From IMG/VR virus record IMGVR_UViG_3300042691_015649, positions 1-27,529 of that record: DNA of 27,529 nt, one strand, 5' to 3'. The notes under the pieces were generated by a model, which was not told where the DNA came from, searched no databases, and worked only from the letters and a program-made list of their open reading frames with translations. The translations under genes and the position numbers were made by a program. Positions within the stretch are counted from its first letter, which is position 1; each line of letters begins with the position of its first letter. Shown here one piece after another: positions 10,801 through 16,223 of this stretch. This DNA is from a virus.

Positions 10801-10869
10801 CTTCATTGCAGCGGCAATACTTTGCTCCAATCCGACTTGAGTAACTTGTATTTGAATAGACTGTGACAT
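1858..10869 (-). CDS. Giant tail tape measure protein with embedded cargo-like domains
   Basis: 3003 residues. The tape measure fills the tail tube, sets tail length and is ejected during infection. Residues about 70-290 match the TP901-type phage tail tape measure core (ARVLAFGASAGIIAGVSKAM and SFDEVASGALELARQGLS). Hydrophobic stretches occur near 430-460 and in the Ala/Gly-rich stretch near 2650-2720. Residues about 1576-2450 are Gln/Glu/Lys-rich and largely helical or coiled. Six close copies of an AAGGFIPNFA-type decapeptide start at residues 627, 870, 1172, 1372, 1486 and 1563 and delimit unrelated segments, among them a kinase-like segment and two PD-(D/E)XK-like ones, listed separately. 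A second repeat (VPAML.GGE.V.N) lies near 2496 and 2888, with a relative near 590. The start is supported by AAAGGAG two bases before ATG, the clearest Shine-Dalgarno-like site in the window. At 0.15 nm per residue the full length would give about 450 nm, less if the cargo is globular. Confidence 0.93.
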   Translation of the reverse strand: MSQSIQIQVTQVGLEQSIAAAMKRVGSSAQINLGTNSRQINALSQPLGRITGQADEFTKSMAAANARVLAFGASAGIIAGVSKAMSGLLTSTIKVEKSLTEINSVLNKSGAELDKFGQQIFNVAKNTGKSFDEVASGALELARQGLSAEDTLARLNDALILSRLSGLDAAQSVEGLTAAFNSFQKSGITTAEILNKVVAVSQKYAVSERDIIEGVKRSASVAQQAGVSFDELAAVITAVQQTTARGGAVIGNSFKTIFARIQRKDVLSDLQNMGVAVTDLQGNVLPALRILENLAGQLNNFSQIEQADIAEKLGGVFQLDKLLSALKDLSSEASVTAGALKVAGEAGNSAYQKNIILNQTLAALLNKVAVNAEQLGAKLGEIGVTDSLKNVLGFFNNLLEGIQKVLGEESGLGNLVRGLVKGLGSFLAGPGLALFGAIILKLSKDLVQFGFASLKAFFGIGKAAKEVQNVEGAISQILAKNVNLQQQLFALEGNRAAQLRVITGALVEQEALLRRSANISSGLAAPLYNVGARATGSGLRVGNSADGYMPAVAKESKAIRQGVGGARAGDKPVVMPNFNFGGGKKGTMVAHTGEYIVPNFNGSGGSAVFNRRMVQSMGLPSGAKKINAAGGLVPNFANKNKKEIIETGFTTAESFSKKPYAKLKNAINADPYDQFKSIINVIRQDDNISSYNKRANSILGKTDFSKNEIKVPYIFKKFGISTGKEIDVAALDFYKKQWLSSGADPSAVQGIENQIKNATLDPNDTKANQKTWLSLQGKVKGVLGEIDASKLTGQKINDRNAFFDLSGDNEVKTKKSQNLHEIVRKYANSFLSKASIVNKKTDRITGKVGLIIPSDTKLNTSLNFSERLVNAAGGFIPNFAPKFNAETVRKYADEIQKYKDPVKDFYQFPDGTGGYGSQIKNVLSRTQSKAVANQQIKEKKIEEKGFFNLNADALGGILLVSPRFGKGQGSLDTSMQIGEIPFFNQDKSPPIDKNKYIKLAGIKTSNTPSGRDLKSLRADVNELFSDGIVKLAYRLYGETFDPASGGEFSSKLQSLDASRKQQLLPPAAQGDLFEAAGKVALNSFANLESLFGSGEQNRPFDFQNPEALRKVFGVNAKRGEAKRGGEKNFSSSKQVQGIIKKIFNDSEYGSSAVKSLRSQGAFDLSKAQKAANAAGGFIPNFVSKSREIGSGLQGTFYRLGNKDGVEVGVKKFVKDGFSQAAQAEWLVAEYLSKYVKIPAVFGPKNLSKFQDSIRKKAIRKEVVSDQLARNAVGGDVARMFGSTVLFNALKTQGLSIGDLHGSNYTVNESAAKEIRELKNYPQDATGALSVLKQMASKGARIGIIDAGLTKVSDPARSIIGSILQKESQQTATAAGGFIPNFAGGPSNRGGKFTALQIAKGLGQAAIKLLIDQYLGDGVVDSVEASGLTKMKPSDAKFFTAELKRPAKNKHRQAFEKALIADPEMQAAYPKYYQQLLAQIEKYKRDNAAGGFLPNFANPLQAAVGREMAAGVPASQIYIDKSPALKNAANPMGLMVANRRDEPAGGFQGISRARREGANPMMYGAAGGFVPNYAPQIGQVTVPSSSIRGSSEVSKFNDELKRIALEMRKNNMSYTQAMSAMQNFANGLTLNASQQKRLQIQGAGLIDAYEKEISARNQKAQQLKQDRAENKKASQNSGGGRDMLGVIFAVQGAMTALTGATEGATNGFAKFANSFGEVASSASTVVFAGQGLSQALGGAEKGFGKFASKLGIYGAVAVGAYTALNEFAKYQDSNNIGLQKAAEANLKLAEAAGKAAVNLNTLNPVQKRAVEKRADDLISGARKIRDKEGRTLATASIGGLSMQLNEDIKSGIAQGLGVGVNYDEIYNKFQEFALSGLEVTESEGEELLKFITDRISKISSETSPSQAIDFLKSKLSQEDIASSFGVDETLNEFFSKSISDPKIKQANIENIKKQLSSADEQKATEEKEAIEQTKTSIVQDKLKNAIALSIAKARSFENDILGQQLLKGQELGNLSETSLRNIQDQIALREIDRELQDGAANLIQEQISQAKKITAASEDAQKLQEKLNGLSAEDLQKREVINSLLQETSQLLEQNSGLNEQQKNALKITLDKLFDENKIKKDNLTLTQQQTGEYKEQARQLDLISQASKRALEAQSFRSEIATTRSINADAAQIRALESSKLGKSDSQVRQIDQQIAAIKENTVALEQGLEKEKIITQLREELIQANKLITPENRKKFNQEINQATTKEELKNLAETVILTSPGDEKQKTEDLNKFIQNMNKMFEQFDVSSEAAKAAAKADRETAGAIPPVINALEMFRRSLLDSSQIIDQKIEDIKLQQLTSISGKEILQGNYDIETLRQQSGQAPAEAARIARQRQNKGLGQLFAEEYTKTDEERALNINQAIVDGSVQFKNNMIEGIMGAIEGTTDLKDGLRSAAYEFVKMINQRMMSNLVDKLVGGSVPSGGGAPSGGLAAFFSNMFASGGKVTGGSGSKDDVPAMLMGGEYVVNKRAVAKYGPQFLEAINNGTLSGYAKGGTVQRGPQGNFYTPGTFGQGAISGKRNLLDFATQSGTSGVFDQIINESGYQAISLEPESSQLSVSGMRNSPMFEATQSAKGQAFDLYLQQYNAEKEAKKQEKAQKKAFRNQLIMLAASAALGPVLGAAGAGAKAAFGAAKAGGATIGQSLLAGAKGIFTGGKVLGQQVGGLNNLFSGVGKGLTGNFTGAANQFKLSQISNDKQLISLMQSDPKFAGYIGGIDALDFSGAKRATIIPELGRFSTTRQNASMSRGAASKMSEADKRQVRFPDLPESNLSLADIELSRRRAVYETLTNELKMPPERASFLMKNRSNQELQDIIETNRQVNSSRIRAVAPLFKAIGGMIPSTSGIDTVPAMLSGGEFVMNRSAVQSIGAPNLQSMNAGGTSITSEETSKELNEKLLAKLDELIKVSDSSAAGNITINVAPSGQTTQEGSQDASANRQQLARQIKDAVLQVINDEKRIGGSLRR
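6800..7325 (-). other. Protein-kinase-like domain in tape measure (residues about 1183-1357)
   Basis: The segment between the third and fourth decapeptide repeats carries the ordered hallmarks of a kinase fold. A glycine-rich loop REIGSGLQGTFYRLG (Gly1189-Gly1194) is followed by a strand VEVGVKKF with Lys1210 in the place of the VAIK lysine. A catalytic-loop-like SIGDLHGSNYTV has Asp1298 and Asn1303. A DFG-like IGIIDAGLTKV has Asp1345 but Ala in place of Phe. The length (about 170 residues) is short for a eukaryotic-type kinase and closer to compact RIO, ABC1 or aminoglycoside-kinase-like forms. All metal and ATP residues appear present, so activity is possible but unproven. Confidence 0.6.
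7495..7680 (-). other. Second PD-(D/E)XK-like segment in tape measure (residues about 1064-1125)
   Basis: Between the second and third decapeptide repeats, QGDLFEAAGKVAL places Glu1074 in a helix. RPFDFQNPE gives Asp1101 after a strand, and RGEAKRG gives Glu1120-Ala-Lys1122. The order helix Glu, strand Asp, ExK again fits the PD-(D/E)XK nuclease plan, with an Asp to Glu distance of 19 residues. The match is weaker than for the preceding segment because the ExK strand is very basic and glycine-flanked. Confidence 0.35.
8425..8535 (-). other. PD-(D/E)XK-like segment in tape measure (residues about 779-815)
   Basis: Between the first and second decapeptide repeats the protein reads GVLGEIDASKL, then FFDLSGDNEVKTKK. 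Glu785 lies in a predicted helix, Asp804 follows a hydrophobic strand, and Glu810-Val-Lys812 forms an ExK. This spacing is the usual layout of the PD-(D/E)XK nuclease fold. It is a motif reading only; the flanking residues are not recognisable. Confidence 0.4.
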
Positions 10870-10911
10870 GGCTCCTTTTTCCTACAAAGGATTACACTAA
10901 AAGTCTATGAT

Positions 10912-11883
10912 CTAGCCCATTAATTCTATCAATTGATCCATATTCATTACGCCGCCGCTTTTGGCAATTTCATCAGAAAGGCTAACTTTTCTGGCGCTTG
11001 GGTCGATAGCTTCCAAGTCTTCTTTAGTAGCGCCAAAAACTGCCGAAGCGCCCTTTTCAGTATTGACATAGCTTTTGGTATCTTTGTTCTTCTTTCTATC
11101 AACGAAGTCCAAAATTGCCTGTGGATCTTGTTTCATTGTTTCGGGAATGTCTTCGTTATATTGGAAGATGTTGAAGAATATTCGGGCATAGATCGCTAGC
11201 TTTAATTGATAAACAGAAAGTTCAATAATCGGTTTTCCGTAGAATGCCGACACATCTTCTGTTTGCGACATATACATGTTAAAGAAGTCCCGCAATACTA
11301 CATGTTGTATGTTGTTTTCATTTAGCCTACGACTAATGTAATCGTTCTCTCTCACAAAAAACTCAACCTCTTCTTCTGATAAATTAGCGAATTGCTCATC
11401 TGTGAAAAAATGACGCGAACACTCTTGATCATCATAGATCAAATAGCGAATAAATTCCTCATTGGATCGCTGAGAACCGTAGCGTTCAGATGTCTTTCCT
11501 ACAAGTTCTGCTTTTTTAGTAAACAAGAAATGAAGCTCTTTTTGCTTAGTGTCTATGGTTTCTTGTATATGTTTTTTCTGAGACGGCAAAAATGAGTTTC
11601 TTTTCGCTCCACGCAATCCCTCAAGCTCTTGTTCAAGGTCAATAATTTTACGATCATCGTCATCACTCCACAAACCATCTTCACGCAAAGAATCGAGCAT
11701 CTCCTTCTCTGAAGGGATGCCCTTTGATTCTGCAATTGATTTGTATTTGTTGTAAAATCTGTGGATGTAACGCTGATCTCGAATAGAGAAATGTTTAATG
11801 TATACAGTCTTGCCTTTAAAAGTTATGTCTGTATAGCCATCAAATATTTCTCCAACGATTCCAATGTATTCCTCTTCAGTCAC
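10912..11883 (-). CDS. Probable tail assembly chaperone-like protein, paralog of next upstream gene
   Basis: 323 residues starting at GTG (11881-11883), two bases after the stop of the upstream gene. An in-frame TGA at 11893-11895 rules out a longer start and there is no ATG alternative nearby. The stop is TAG. The protein is acidic and helical with charged coiled-coil-like stretches at about 75-125. It resembles the upstream 253-residue protein: TVYIKHFSIRDQRYIHRFYN against LTVKLKKPSRRELEDAELEF, then KGIPSEKEMLDSLRE.GLWSDDD against KGILTKAMLAKKYSDTGGLMSEDD. The position directly before the tape measure is that of tail assembly chaperones (lambda G and GT). Function rests on position; no known family is recognised. 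Confidence 0.6.
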   Translation of the reverse strand: MTEEEYIGIVGEIFDGYTDITFKGKTVYIKHFSIRDQRYIHRFYNKYKSIAESKGIPSEKEMLDSLREDGLWSDDDDRKIIDLEQELEGLRGAKRNSFLPSQKKHIQETIDTKQKELHFLFTKKAELVGKTSERYGSQRSNEEFIRYLIYDDQECSRHFFTDEQFANLSEEEVEFFVRENDYISRRLNENNIQHVVLRDFFNMYMSQTEDVSAFYGKPIIELSVYQLKLAIYARIFFNIFQYNEDIPETMKQDPQAILDFVDRKKNKDTKSYVNTEKGASAVFGATKEDLEAIDPSARKVSLSDEIAKSGGVMNMDQLIELMG

Positions 11884-11885
11884 AA

Positions 11886-12647
11886 TTAGAGTTCATTGTT
11901 TTCAACCCGCTTCATAAGATCGTCGAAAGATTCTTTATCAGAAGCCTGATTGAAGAACCAGAACGCCAAAATGGTTGCGGCTTTTTTAGTAATCAAGAAA
12001 TAGAGCGAGTCATCGGATTCTTCTTTCTTATAATACTCAGTGAGTCTATCTTCGAAATCTCCTGCCCCGAAATAAGGTGACGGATTCTCGTCATCAACTC
12101 CTTGAACATAAGTCAGCATAATGACATACCAAAGAATAAGTCGATTCTGAGCTTTAACGTCAGCAGTATGATCAAACAAAGCTTGATAGTTGGATTCTGT
12201 TTCGACGATTTTGCGACGAACAACTTGAAGTTCTTGAACAATTTCTTCTACTCTTTTGCTTTGTTTTTCCGTTTTGTTTTGAATGATTTCAAGACGAGAA
12301 TACTCAGACTGCAATTCAAAAATCTTTTTATAATTATCTACCAGCTCTTGAGCATCATCTTCGCTCATAAGACCACCAGTATCACTATACTTTTTCGCCA
12401 ACATCGCTTTTGTGAGAATGCCTTTTTTAATGCACTTGCTCATTTCAACGCTGAACTCAAGCTCCGCATCTTCTAGCTCACGACGAGACGGCTTTTTCAG
12501 CTTAACTGTAAGAGGTTCTTTTTCCTTAACTTTTTTAGTTACGGTAATCTGTTCTCCAGTTTTCTTGTCTGTTTTAGTAGAGCTAACTTCCTTTTCGACT
12601 TCTCTATCAACAGAGAAACTATACAATTCTTTAAAACCTTTTTCCAT
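11886..12647 (-). CDS. Probable tail assembly chaperone-like protein
   Basis: 253 residues. The N-terminus (about 1-50) is Lys/Glu-rich, the middle (about 100-150) has a coiled-coil character, and the C-terminal third contains aromatic helices (LILWYVIMLTYVQ and ILAFWFFNQ). It shares its plan with the downstream 323-residue protein (see that entry). It starts five bases after the stop of the 95-residue gene and has no Shine-Dalgarno site. Lambda makes its two chaperones by a -1 frameshift; here two separate full-length paralogs are encoded. I see no slippery site at the junction, and the -1 frame is closed by a stop at 11893-11895. Confidence 0.55.
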   Translation of the reverse strand: MEKGFKELYSFSVDREVEKEVSSTKTDKKTGEQITVTKKVKEKEPLTVKLKKPSRRELEDAELEFSVEMSKCIKKGILTKAMLAKKYSDTGGLMSEDDAQELVDNYKKIFELQSEYSRLEIIQNKTEKQSKRVEEIVQELQVVRRKIVETESNYQALFDHTADVKAQNRLILWYVIMLTYVQGVDDENPSPYFGAGDFEDRLTEYYKKEESDDSLYFLITKKAATILAFWFFNQASDKESFDDLMKRVENNEL

Positions 12648-12652
12648 AGTTG

Positions 12653-12940
12653 TTATTTAAATATAAAGGAAACGCAATAATTTTCCATTTCGTCGGCAAA
12701 ATTTCTGAGAGATTCGTTGCCTCCGTCAAGTATTCTTTTACGAATCCAATTCAGCTTATCAGCTGTGAAATGGTTTGCAGCGCTAATAACAGAATGATAT
12801 TCTTCTGGAATTAGTTCATAAAGTTTGTTATAATGAAAGTCGTGATCAGCTTTCATGTCCTCCAAAATTTTCAAGTAATTCTTGAATAAAGCGGTGACTT
12901 CTTTCTTATGCTGCCTCAATAGGTGATGGTTAGCGTCCAT
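12653..12940 (-). CDS. Small helical protein of unknown function
   Basis: 95 residues, rich in His, Lys and Glu, predicted mostly helical, with no signal peptide or membrane segment. I do not recognise the family. It is the first gene of the minus-strand tail unit, facing the divergent plus-strand unit across 41 bases, and is followed after five bases by the chaperone-like gene. This position between the tube and chaperone genes suggests a small tail-assembly factor. That is inference from context only. The leader is AT-rich (TTAAATAGATAAA before ATG) without a Shine-Dalgarno site. Confidence 0.6.
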   Translation of the reverse strand: MDANHHLLRQHKKEVTALFKNYLKILEDMKADHDFHYNKLYELIPEEYHSVISAANHFTADKLNWIRKRILDGGNESLRNFADEMENYCVSFIFK

Positions 12941-12981
12941 TTTATCTATTTAATAATAGAAAAAAAAGTGTAAATTTCAAT
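12941..12981. promoter_or_regulatory. Divergent intergenic region, likely promoters for both strands
   Basis: These 41 bases separate two divergent genes and must hold the start signals for the plus-strand block if transcription does not enter from further left. The region is almost entirely A/T. It contains TATTTAATAATAG (near 12947-12959), which can be read as a -10-like element on either strand, and GTGTAA (12968-12973) eight bases before the ATG at 12982. No promoter consensus is matched convincingly. Confidence 0.45.
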
Positions 12982-13440
12982 ATGCCAAGTCTAATTAATC
13001 AAAAACTCATGGATCAAGTCAGCTTGAGGCTCGCTGATTTGCATGATACCTTTTCTCGCGAGATTACTGTTTATAAAAATGCAAAAAGAGTAGCAATTGC
13101 AAGCTCTCCTACATTTAACTCGATTTATGGCAACTCTGGAGCCACAAACACTTCAGAATATCAAACAGTATCTGCGACATTCATGGCGCGAGTTTATTAC
13201 CTAAAAATGGACGAAGAGTTTTTGTCCAATAATTCTGCTGACACAGATCCTCAAAACAAAATCATCATGCCAAATGGATCTGTCAAAATTGTTGTCGATC
13301 CCAGAGGCTATTTGTTTATTAAAGAAGCTCGCAAGGTTGAATTTGACGGCATTACATTTTCTATCCGCAGTGATGGCAATCCCATTGGATTGTTTAGTAA
13401 TCAGTATTATGAATTTCTTTTGACACCTATTGACGAATAA
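12982..13440 (+). CDS. Probable head-closure (neck) protein
   Basis: 152 residues. An N-terminal helix (LINQKLMDQVSLRLADLHDTF) is followed by a beta-rich body (VSATFMARVYYLKMDE, SVKIVVDPRGYLFI, YYEFLLTPI). The size and architecture fit the small head-closure or stopper proteins that sit between the connector and the tail. It is the first of five plus-strand genes, and its stop overlaps the next start by one base (TAATG at 13438-13442). The family assignment is from position and shape, not from a recognised motif. If the plus block is flipped, this gene falls directly after the connector-like gene, where a head-closure protein is expected. Confidence 0.45.
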   Translation: MPSLINQKLMDQVSLRLADLHDTFSREITVYKNAKRVAIASSPTFNSIYGNSGATNTSEYQTVSATFMARVYYLKMDEEFLSNNSADTDPQNKIIMPNGSVKIVVDPRGYLFIKEARKVEFDGITFSIRSDGNPIGLFSNQYYEFLLTPIDE

Positions 13441-14042
13441 TGAAAGTTGGCAAGCCCATAATCCCTCAATCTGTTCTTAAAAAAGCTCGCAAAGATTCTG
13501 CGAAAGTTTTGAGAGCGCAAGTTGATGAAGCAATTCAGAGAGAGTTTAACGTCATCAAAGAACAAATGATTCGTGAATTTTTAAACTTGCCTATTACACA
13601 AGAAATCATGGGAGGCTCTGATTCGACAAACATTTCTGGTACGCTTGGTGGTTATGGAAATCTTTTCAGCTTTATTGGATTTGAAAAATCTGATAAACCC
13701 ATTGATCCTATTTTAGATCTGTTGGAATCTTCATCAATCACTGTTCGCGAAGGTGCTGATCATCTCGCAACAATTACTATTCCATCTGCTGCATCTATTT
13801 TCAGTGTAACACCAATGCCGTGGGCATCGGGACGAAGCTGGGCTAAAGGCATTGAAAGTGGAATCTCTGGACTTGGATTTTACATCAATAAATCTGGCGT
13901 TGGAAGATCTACAGCTGGTATTCAAACTAGTAAAAAAATTAAAGGTGGCACTTTCAAACGAACCCAATACATATCGACCTTTATACAAAAATACATCAAA
14001 CAATTTTCTTCCATTCAATCTTCACAACTAAATCTTAAATAA
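13440..14042 (+). CDS. Probable tail-completion or neck protein
   Basis: 200 residues. An N-terminal helical basic stretch (VLKKARKDSAKVLRAQVDEAI) is followed by a mixed alpha/beta body and a basic C-terminus (KKIKGGTFKRTQYISTFIQKYIKQF). I do not recognise a family; HK97 gp10-like tail-completion proteins have similar length and position. The start overlaps the upstream stop by one base, and the next gene begins three bases after the stop, so the three neck genes are tightly linked and probably translated together. Confidence 0.45.
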   Translation: MKVGKPIIPQSVLKKARKDSAKVLRAQVDEAIQREFNVIKEQMIREFLNLPITQEIMGGSDSTNISGTLGGYGNLFSFIGFEKSDKPIDPILDLLESSSITVREGADHLATITIPSAASIFSVTPMPWASGRSWAKGIESGISGLGFYINKSGVGRSTAGIQTSKKIKGGTFKRTQYISTFIQKYIKQFSSIQSSQLNLK

Positions 14043-14045
14043 TTA

Positions 14046-14894
14046 ATGATCGAACAATTCCAACACAAAGCAACGAACTCTTTCATGCTGTGGTTTGACA
14101 ACTACCTGCTAAAAAAGGGACAAGCCTATTCTAATAAGAGTGGCTCATTCTATTACTATGCCGATGATCGCCTAGATGATCGCTTCAAGGCTTTTGGCAG
14201 TCCATATAAACAATGGGTGAATGATTCATCTATCGCTGGAGCCACGATTCCATCTGGAGTTCATGTTGGCGGAACTTTTCAGCCGCGAAGTTCTTCGCTT
14301 CTTTTAGATTTTACCAATGGTCGTGCATTGATTAGTGGTGTAGCGTCTACAGCATCTGTTTCAGGTTCTTTCGCGGTGAAGGATTTCAACATCTACTTTA
14401 CCAATGATGGAGAAGAGGATTTGATTGTAGATAAAAAATATACGCCCAATTCTCGCATTTTTTCGGCGGCTGCATCTTATATCGAACCATACGATAATGT
14501 CGTTCCCGCGATTTTCTTATCTAGTCAATCAATCAACAATTCACCATTCTCTTTTGGCGGCGAAGACACGACAAAAATTCAAATGAAAGCGGTTATCATG
14601 GCAGAAAACTCTTATCAACTTGATGGCGCACTTTCCATTTTTGCAGATAGCTTTAATGAGACTTTCCCATCAATTCCATTTTCTGGCAATCCTACAACTG
14701 AGTATGGAGATATTAAGAATGGTTTTTATTCTTATAATTCATTAAAAAATCAATACGCTGGAGAACCACTTTTCTTCGTTGAGGATGTAGTAACATCAAA
14801 GCTTAGTGACAAAGCGAGAAAGTCTTTGGCGAATGATTTATTCATTGGATTTATTGATTTTGAAATTCACCAGCAAAGGTTTCCTCGTCTTTAA
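14046..14894 (+). CDS. Probable tail terminator or neck structural protein
   Basis: 282 residues, rich in Ser, Asn and aromatics, with many predicted beta strands (SSSLLLDFTNGRALISGV, IQMKAVIMAENSYQL). It is not recognised as a known family. Its place directly before the tail tube gene is that of the tail terminator, but it is larger than lambda gpU (131 residues), so other virion roles are possible. The 54 bases that follow (14895-14948) contain long T-runs but no hairpin, so I do not call a terminator there. They form the leader of the tube gene. Confidence 0.45.
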   Translation: MIEQFQHKATNSFMLWFDNYLLKKGQAYSNKSGSFYYYADDRLDDRFKAFGSPYKQWVNDSSIAGATIPSGVHVGGTFQPRSSSLLLDFTNGRALISGVASTASVSGSFAVKDFNIYFTNDGEEDLIVDKKYTPNSRIFSAAASYIEPYDNVVPAIFLSSQSINNSPFSFGGEDTTKIQMKAVIMAENSYQLDGALSIFADSFNETFPSIPFSGNPTTEYGDIKNGFYSYNSLKNQYAGEPLFFVEDVVTSKLSDKARKSLANDLFIGFIDFEIHQQRFPRL

Positions 14895-14948
14895 TTTTTT
14901 TTTCTCTTTTTTTTATTATTGATGTAAACAAAGTAAAGATAAACACTT

Positions 14949-16058
14949 ATGGCAAGAAATCGAATCATTTATCAATCGGAAGGTGTATACATCAGCAAAG
15001 AAGCTACCTCTACAGGTAGTGGTGATCACGCCCAGCTTTCTCGCGTTCAGTCCGCGAACTACAATTTCAACATCGCTCGTCAGGACGTTAACCAATATGG
15101 TGAGTTGGCTCGTATCGACTCTATCGTGCTGGAATCTCCTACCGTGTCTTTCGACATGAGCTACTACATTACTGATGGCGCGAATGAAGCTGCCCTTGGT
15201 TTCTATGTGGCGACTGGCGCTCAAGCATTTTCGCAGTTCCCCTCGGGTCACGTTCAAGACGGTAGCGGAAGAAATCTTTATGTTGTAACTAGTAATGAAG
15301 GTACAGACCTTAACAACTTCAGTGGAGCATCCAGCTTGAGTGGTAAAGGTTGCATTGGCGTAGGTAACGCTTATCTTACTGATTACTCGATTGAATTGGC
15401 AGTCGGTAGTATTCCTACCGCTACAGTGAGTTTTGAAGGCTCTAACATGAACGCTTTCACATTCAGCGGAACTAACTCTGGAACAATCGCTGCTATTAAT
15501 CAAGAATCTGGTACCGCACTTAATTCGGTAATCCGCCTTAAAGAGCCAGACAGCTTTACTGGTGCTGGCGTTGTTACAGCTCTTCGCCCAGGTGATGTTA
15601 CAATCAACTTTGGTACTTGGAGTGGTAGCGGCTTGATTTCTAAACTTGGTGGTAATGATGGCGCTCACCTTCAAAGTGCTAGCTTGTCGCTTCCTCTTGG
15701 TAGAACTCCTATTGAGCGTCTTGGTTCGAAATTTGCTTATGCTCGTACGGTTGACTTCCCAGTGACTGCTACTTTGACACTCAATGGCGTTCAAAACGAA
15801 GTTGCTGGTGGCAATCTTGTCGATTTGGTCAACGCCAATCCAAAACAAGACATCATCATTTCTGTTAAAAAGCCAGGAACTGATACTCTTGCTGTTCAAT
15901 ACGTTATCAAACGTGCGCAGCTTGATTCTGCTAGTATCTCTAGCTCGATTGGCTCGAACAAAACTGCCGACTTTACGTTCTCAACTCAAATCGGTGGTGC
16001 TAATGATACGGACAATGGTATTCAGATGAGCGGCAGCTTCGCAACTGCCCCTTTTTAA
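14949..16058 (+). CDS. Major tail tube protein
   Basis: 369 residues in the zero frame. It is Ser/Thr/Gly/Ala-rich and beta-rich, with no long hydrophobic segment, as expected of a tube-ring protein. A central block (YLTDYSIELAVGSIPTATVS) and a later block (LSLPLGRTPIERLGS) recur in the second tube-like gene next to the tape measure. Codon use looks biased towards a restricted set of codons: the antisense strand is stop-free over almost the whole gene, a by-product also seen opposite the capsid gene, consistent with high expression. The last codons GCC CCT TTT before TAA form a slippery site and the -1 frame continues to 16135 (separate entry), giving a possible 395-residue long form. The leader is A-rich without a Shine-Dalgarno site. 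Confidence 0.75.
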   Translation: MARNRIIYQSEGVYISKEATSTGSGDHAQLSRVQSANYNFNIARQDVNQYGELARIDSIVLESPTVSFDMSYYITDGANEAALGFYVATGAQAFSQFPSGHVQDGSGRNLYVVTSNEGTDLNNFSGASSLSGKGCIGVGNAYLTDYSIELAVGSIPTATVSFEGSNMNAFTFSGTNSGTIAAINQESGTALNSVIRLKEPDSFTGAGVVTALRPGDVTINFGTWSGSGLISKLGGNDGAHLQSASLSLPLGRTPIERLGSKFAYARTVDFPVTATLTLNGVQNEVAGGNLVDLVNANPKQDIIISVKKPGTDTLAVQYVIKRAQLDSASISSSIGSNKTADFTFSTQIGGANDTDNGIQMSGSFATAPF

Positions 16059-16135
16059 TTAGCCCTTCTGAACCTCCAGAGCCACCAACTCCAACTTATA
16101 TTAATCCATTTGACATTGTTGGTGCGTTTGCATAA
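16049..16135 (+). other. Candidate programmed -1 frameshift and C-terminal extension of tail tube protein
   Basis: The heptamer CCCTTTT (16049-16055) matches X XXY YYZ in the zero frame (C CCT TTT) and lies directly before the TAA stop at 16056-16058. After a -1 slip the frame reads LISPSEPPEPPTPTYINP and then FDIVGAFA before TAA at 16133-16135, 26 added residues with a proline/glutamate linker. The +1 frame is closed at once by TAG at 16060-16062. The extension fills the space up to the terminator, and the nearest ATG lies past it, so a separate gene is unlikely. Tail tube proteins of phages SPP1 and PSA are known to have longer forms made by frameshifting (+1 in those cases). Confidence 0.65.
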
Positions 16136-16189
16136 AAATTAAAAAAAGGGGGTTCTGGAAACAGAACCCTCTTTTCATTCAGAAGGGCT
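16061..16189 (+). repeat. Perfect 12-bp inverted repeat enclosing a terminator
   Basis: AGCCCTTCTGAA at 16061-16072 is the exact reverse complement of TTCAGAAGGGCT at 16178-16189. The arms enclose 105 bases that hold the frameshift extension and the terminator hairpin. The left arm starts five bases after the slippery heptamer, the usual distance for a stimulatory structure. In RNA the arms could pair only on transcripts that read through the terminator. Confidence 0.7.
16144..16175. terminator. Rho-independent terminator after the tail tube gene (bidirectional)
   Basis: GGGTTCTG (16150-16157) pairs with CAGAACCC (16162-16169) around a GAAA tetraloop. Pairing continues outward through a G-T pair, a G-C pair and an A-tract facing a T-tract (CTTTT), giving up to 14 paired positions. 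A-rich and T-rich flanks make it work in either direction. It lies nine bases after the stop of the frameshifted tube form. Confidence 0.85.
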
Positions 16190-16223
16190 TAAAGCCAAAA
16201 CACTTACTAGAAAAACAAAAAAA

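Noticed and set aside
11881-11895. Possible -1 frameshift fusing the two chaperone-like genes, as in lambda G/GT
   Set aside because: The downstream frame has a stop at 11893-11895 and no slippery heptamer is present near the junction; a GTG start explains the second gene.
14895-14948. Terminator or hairpin in the T-rich stretch before the tail tube gene
   Set aside because: There are long T-runs but no inverted repeat able to form a stem; it is treated as leader sequence.
14916-15899. 327-codon open frame on the minus strand
   Set aside because: It is antisense to the tail tube gene. Composition (Ser/Thr/Arg/Asn-rich) and lack of motifs mark it as a shadow of codon-biased coding.
16058-16135. 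Separate small gene for the 26 residues after the tail tube stop
   Set aside because: No ATG, GTG or TTG opens this frame near its beginning and there is no leader. A -1 shift at the adjacent slippery site explains it better.
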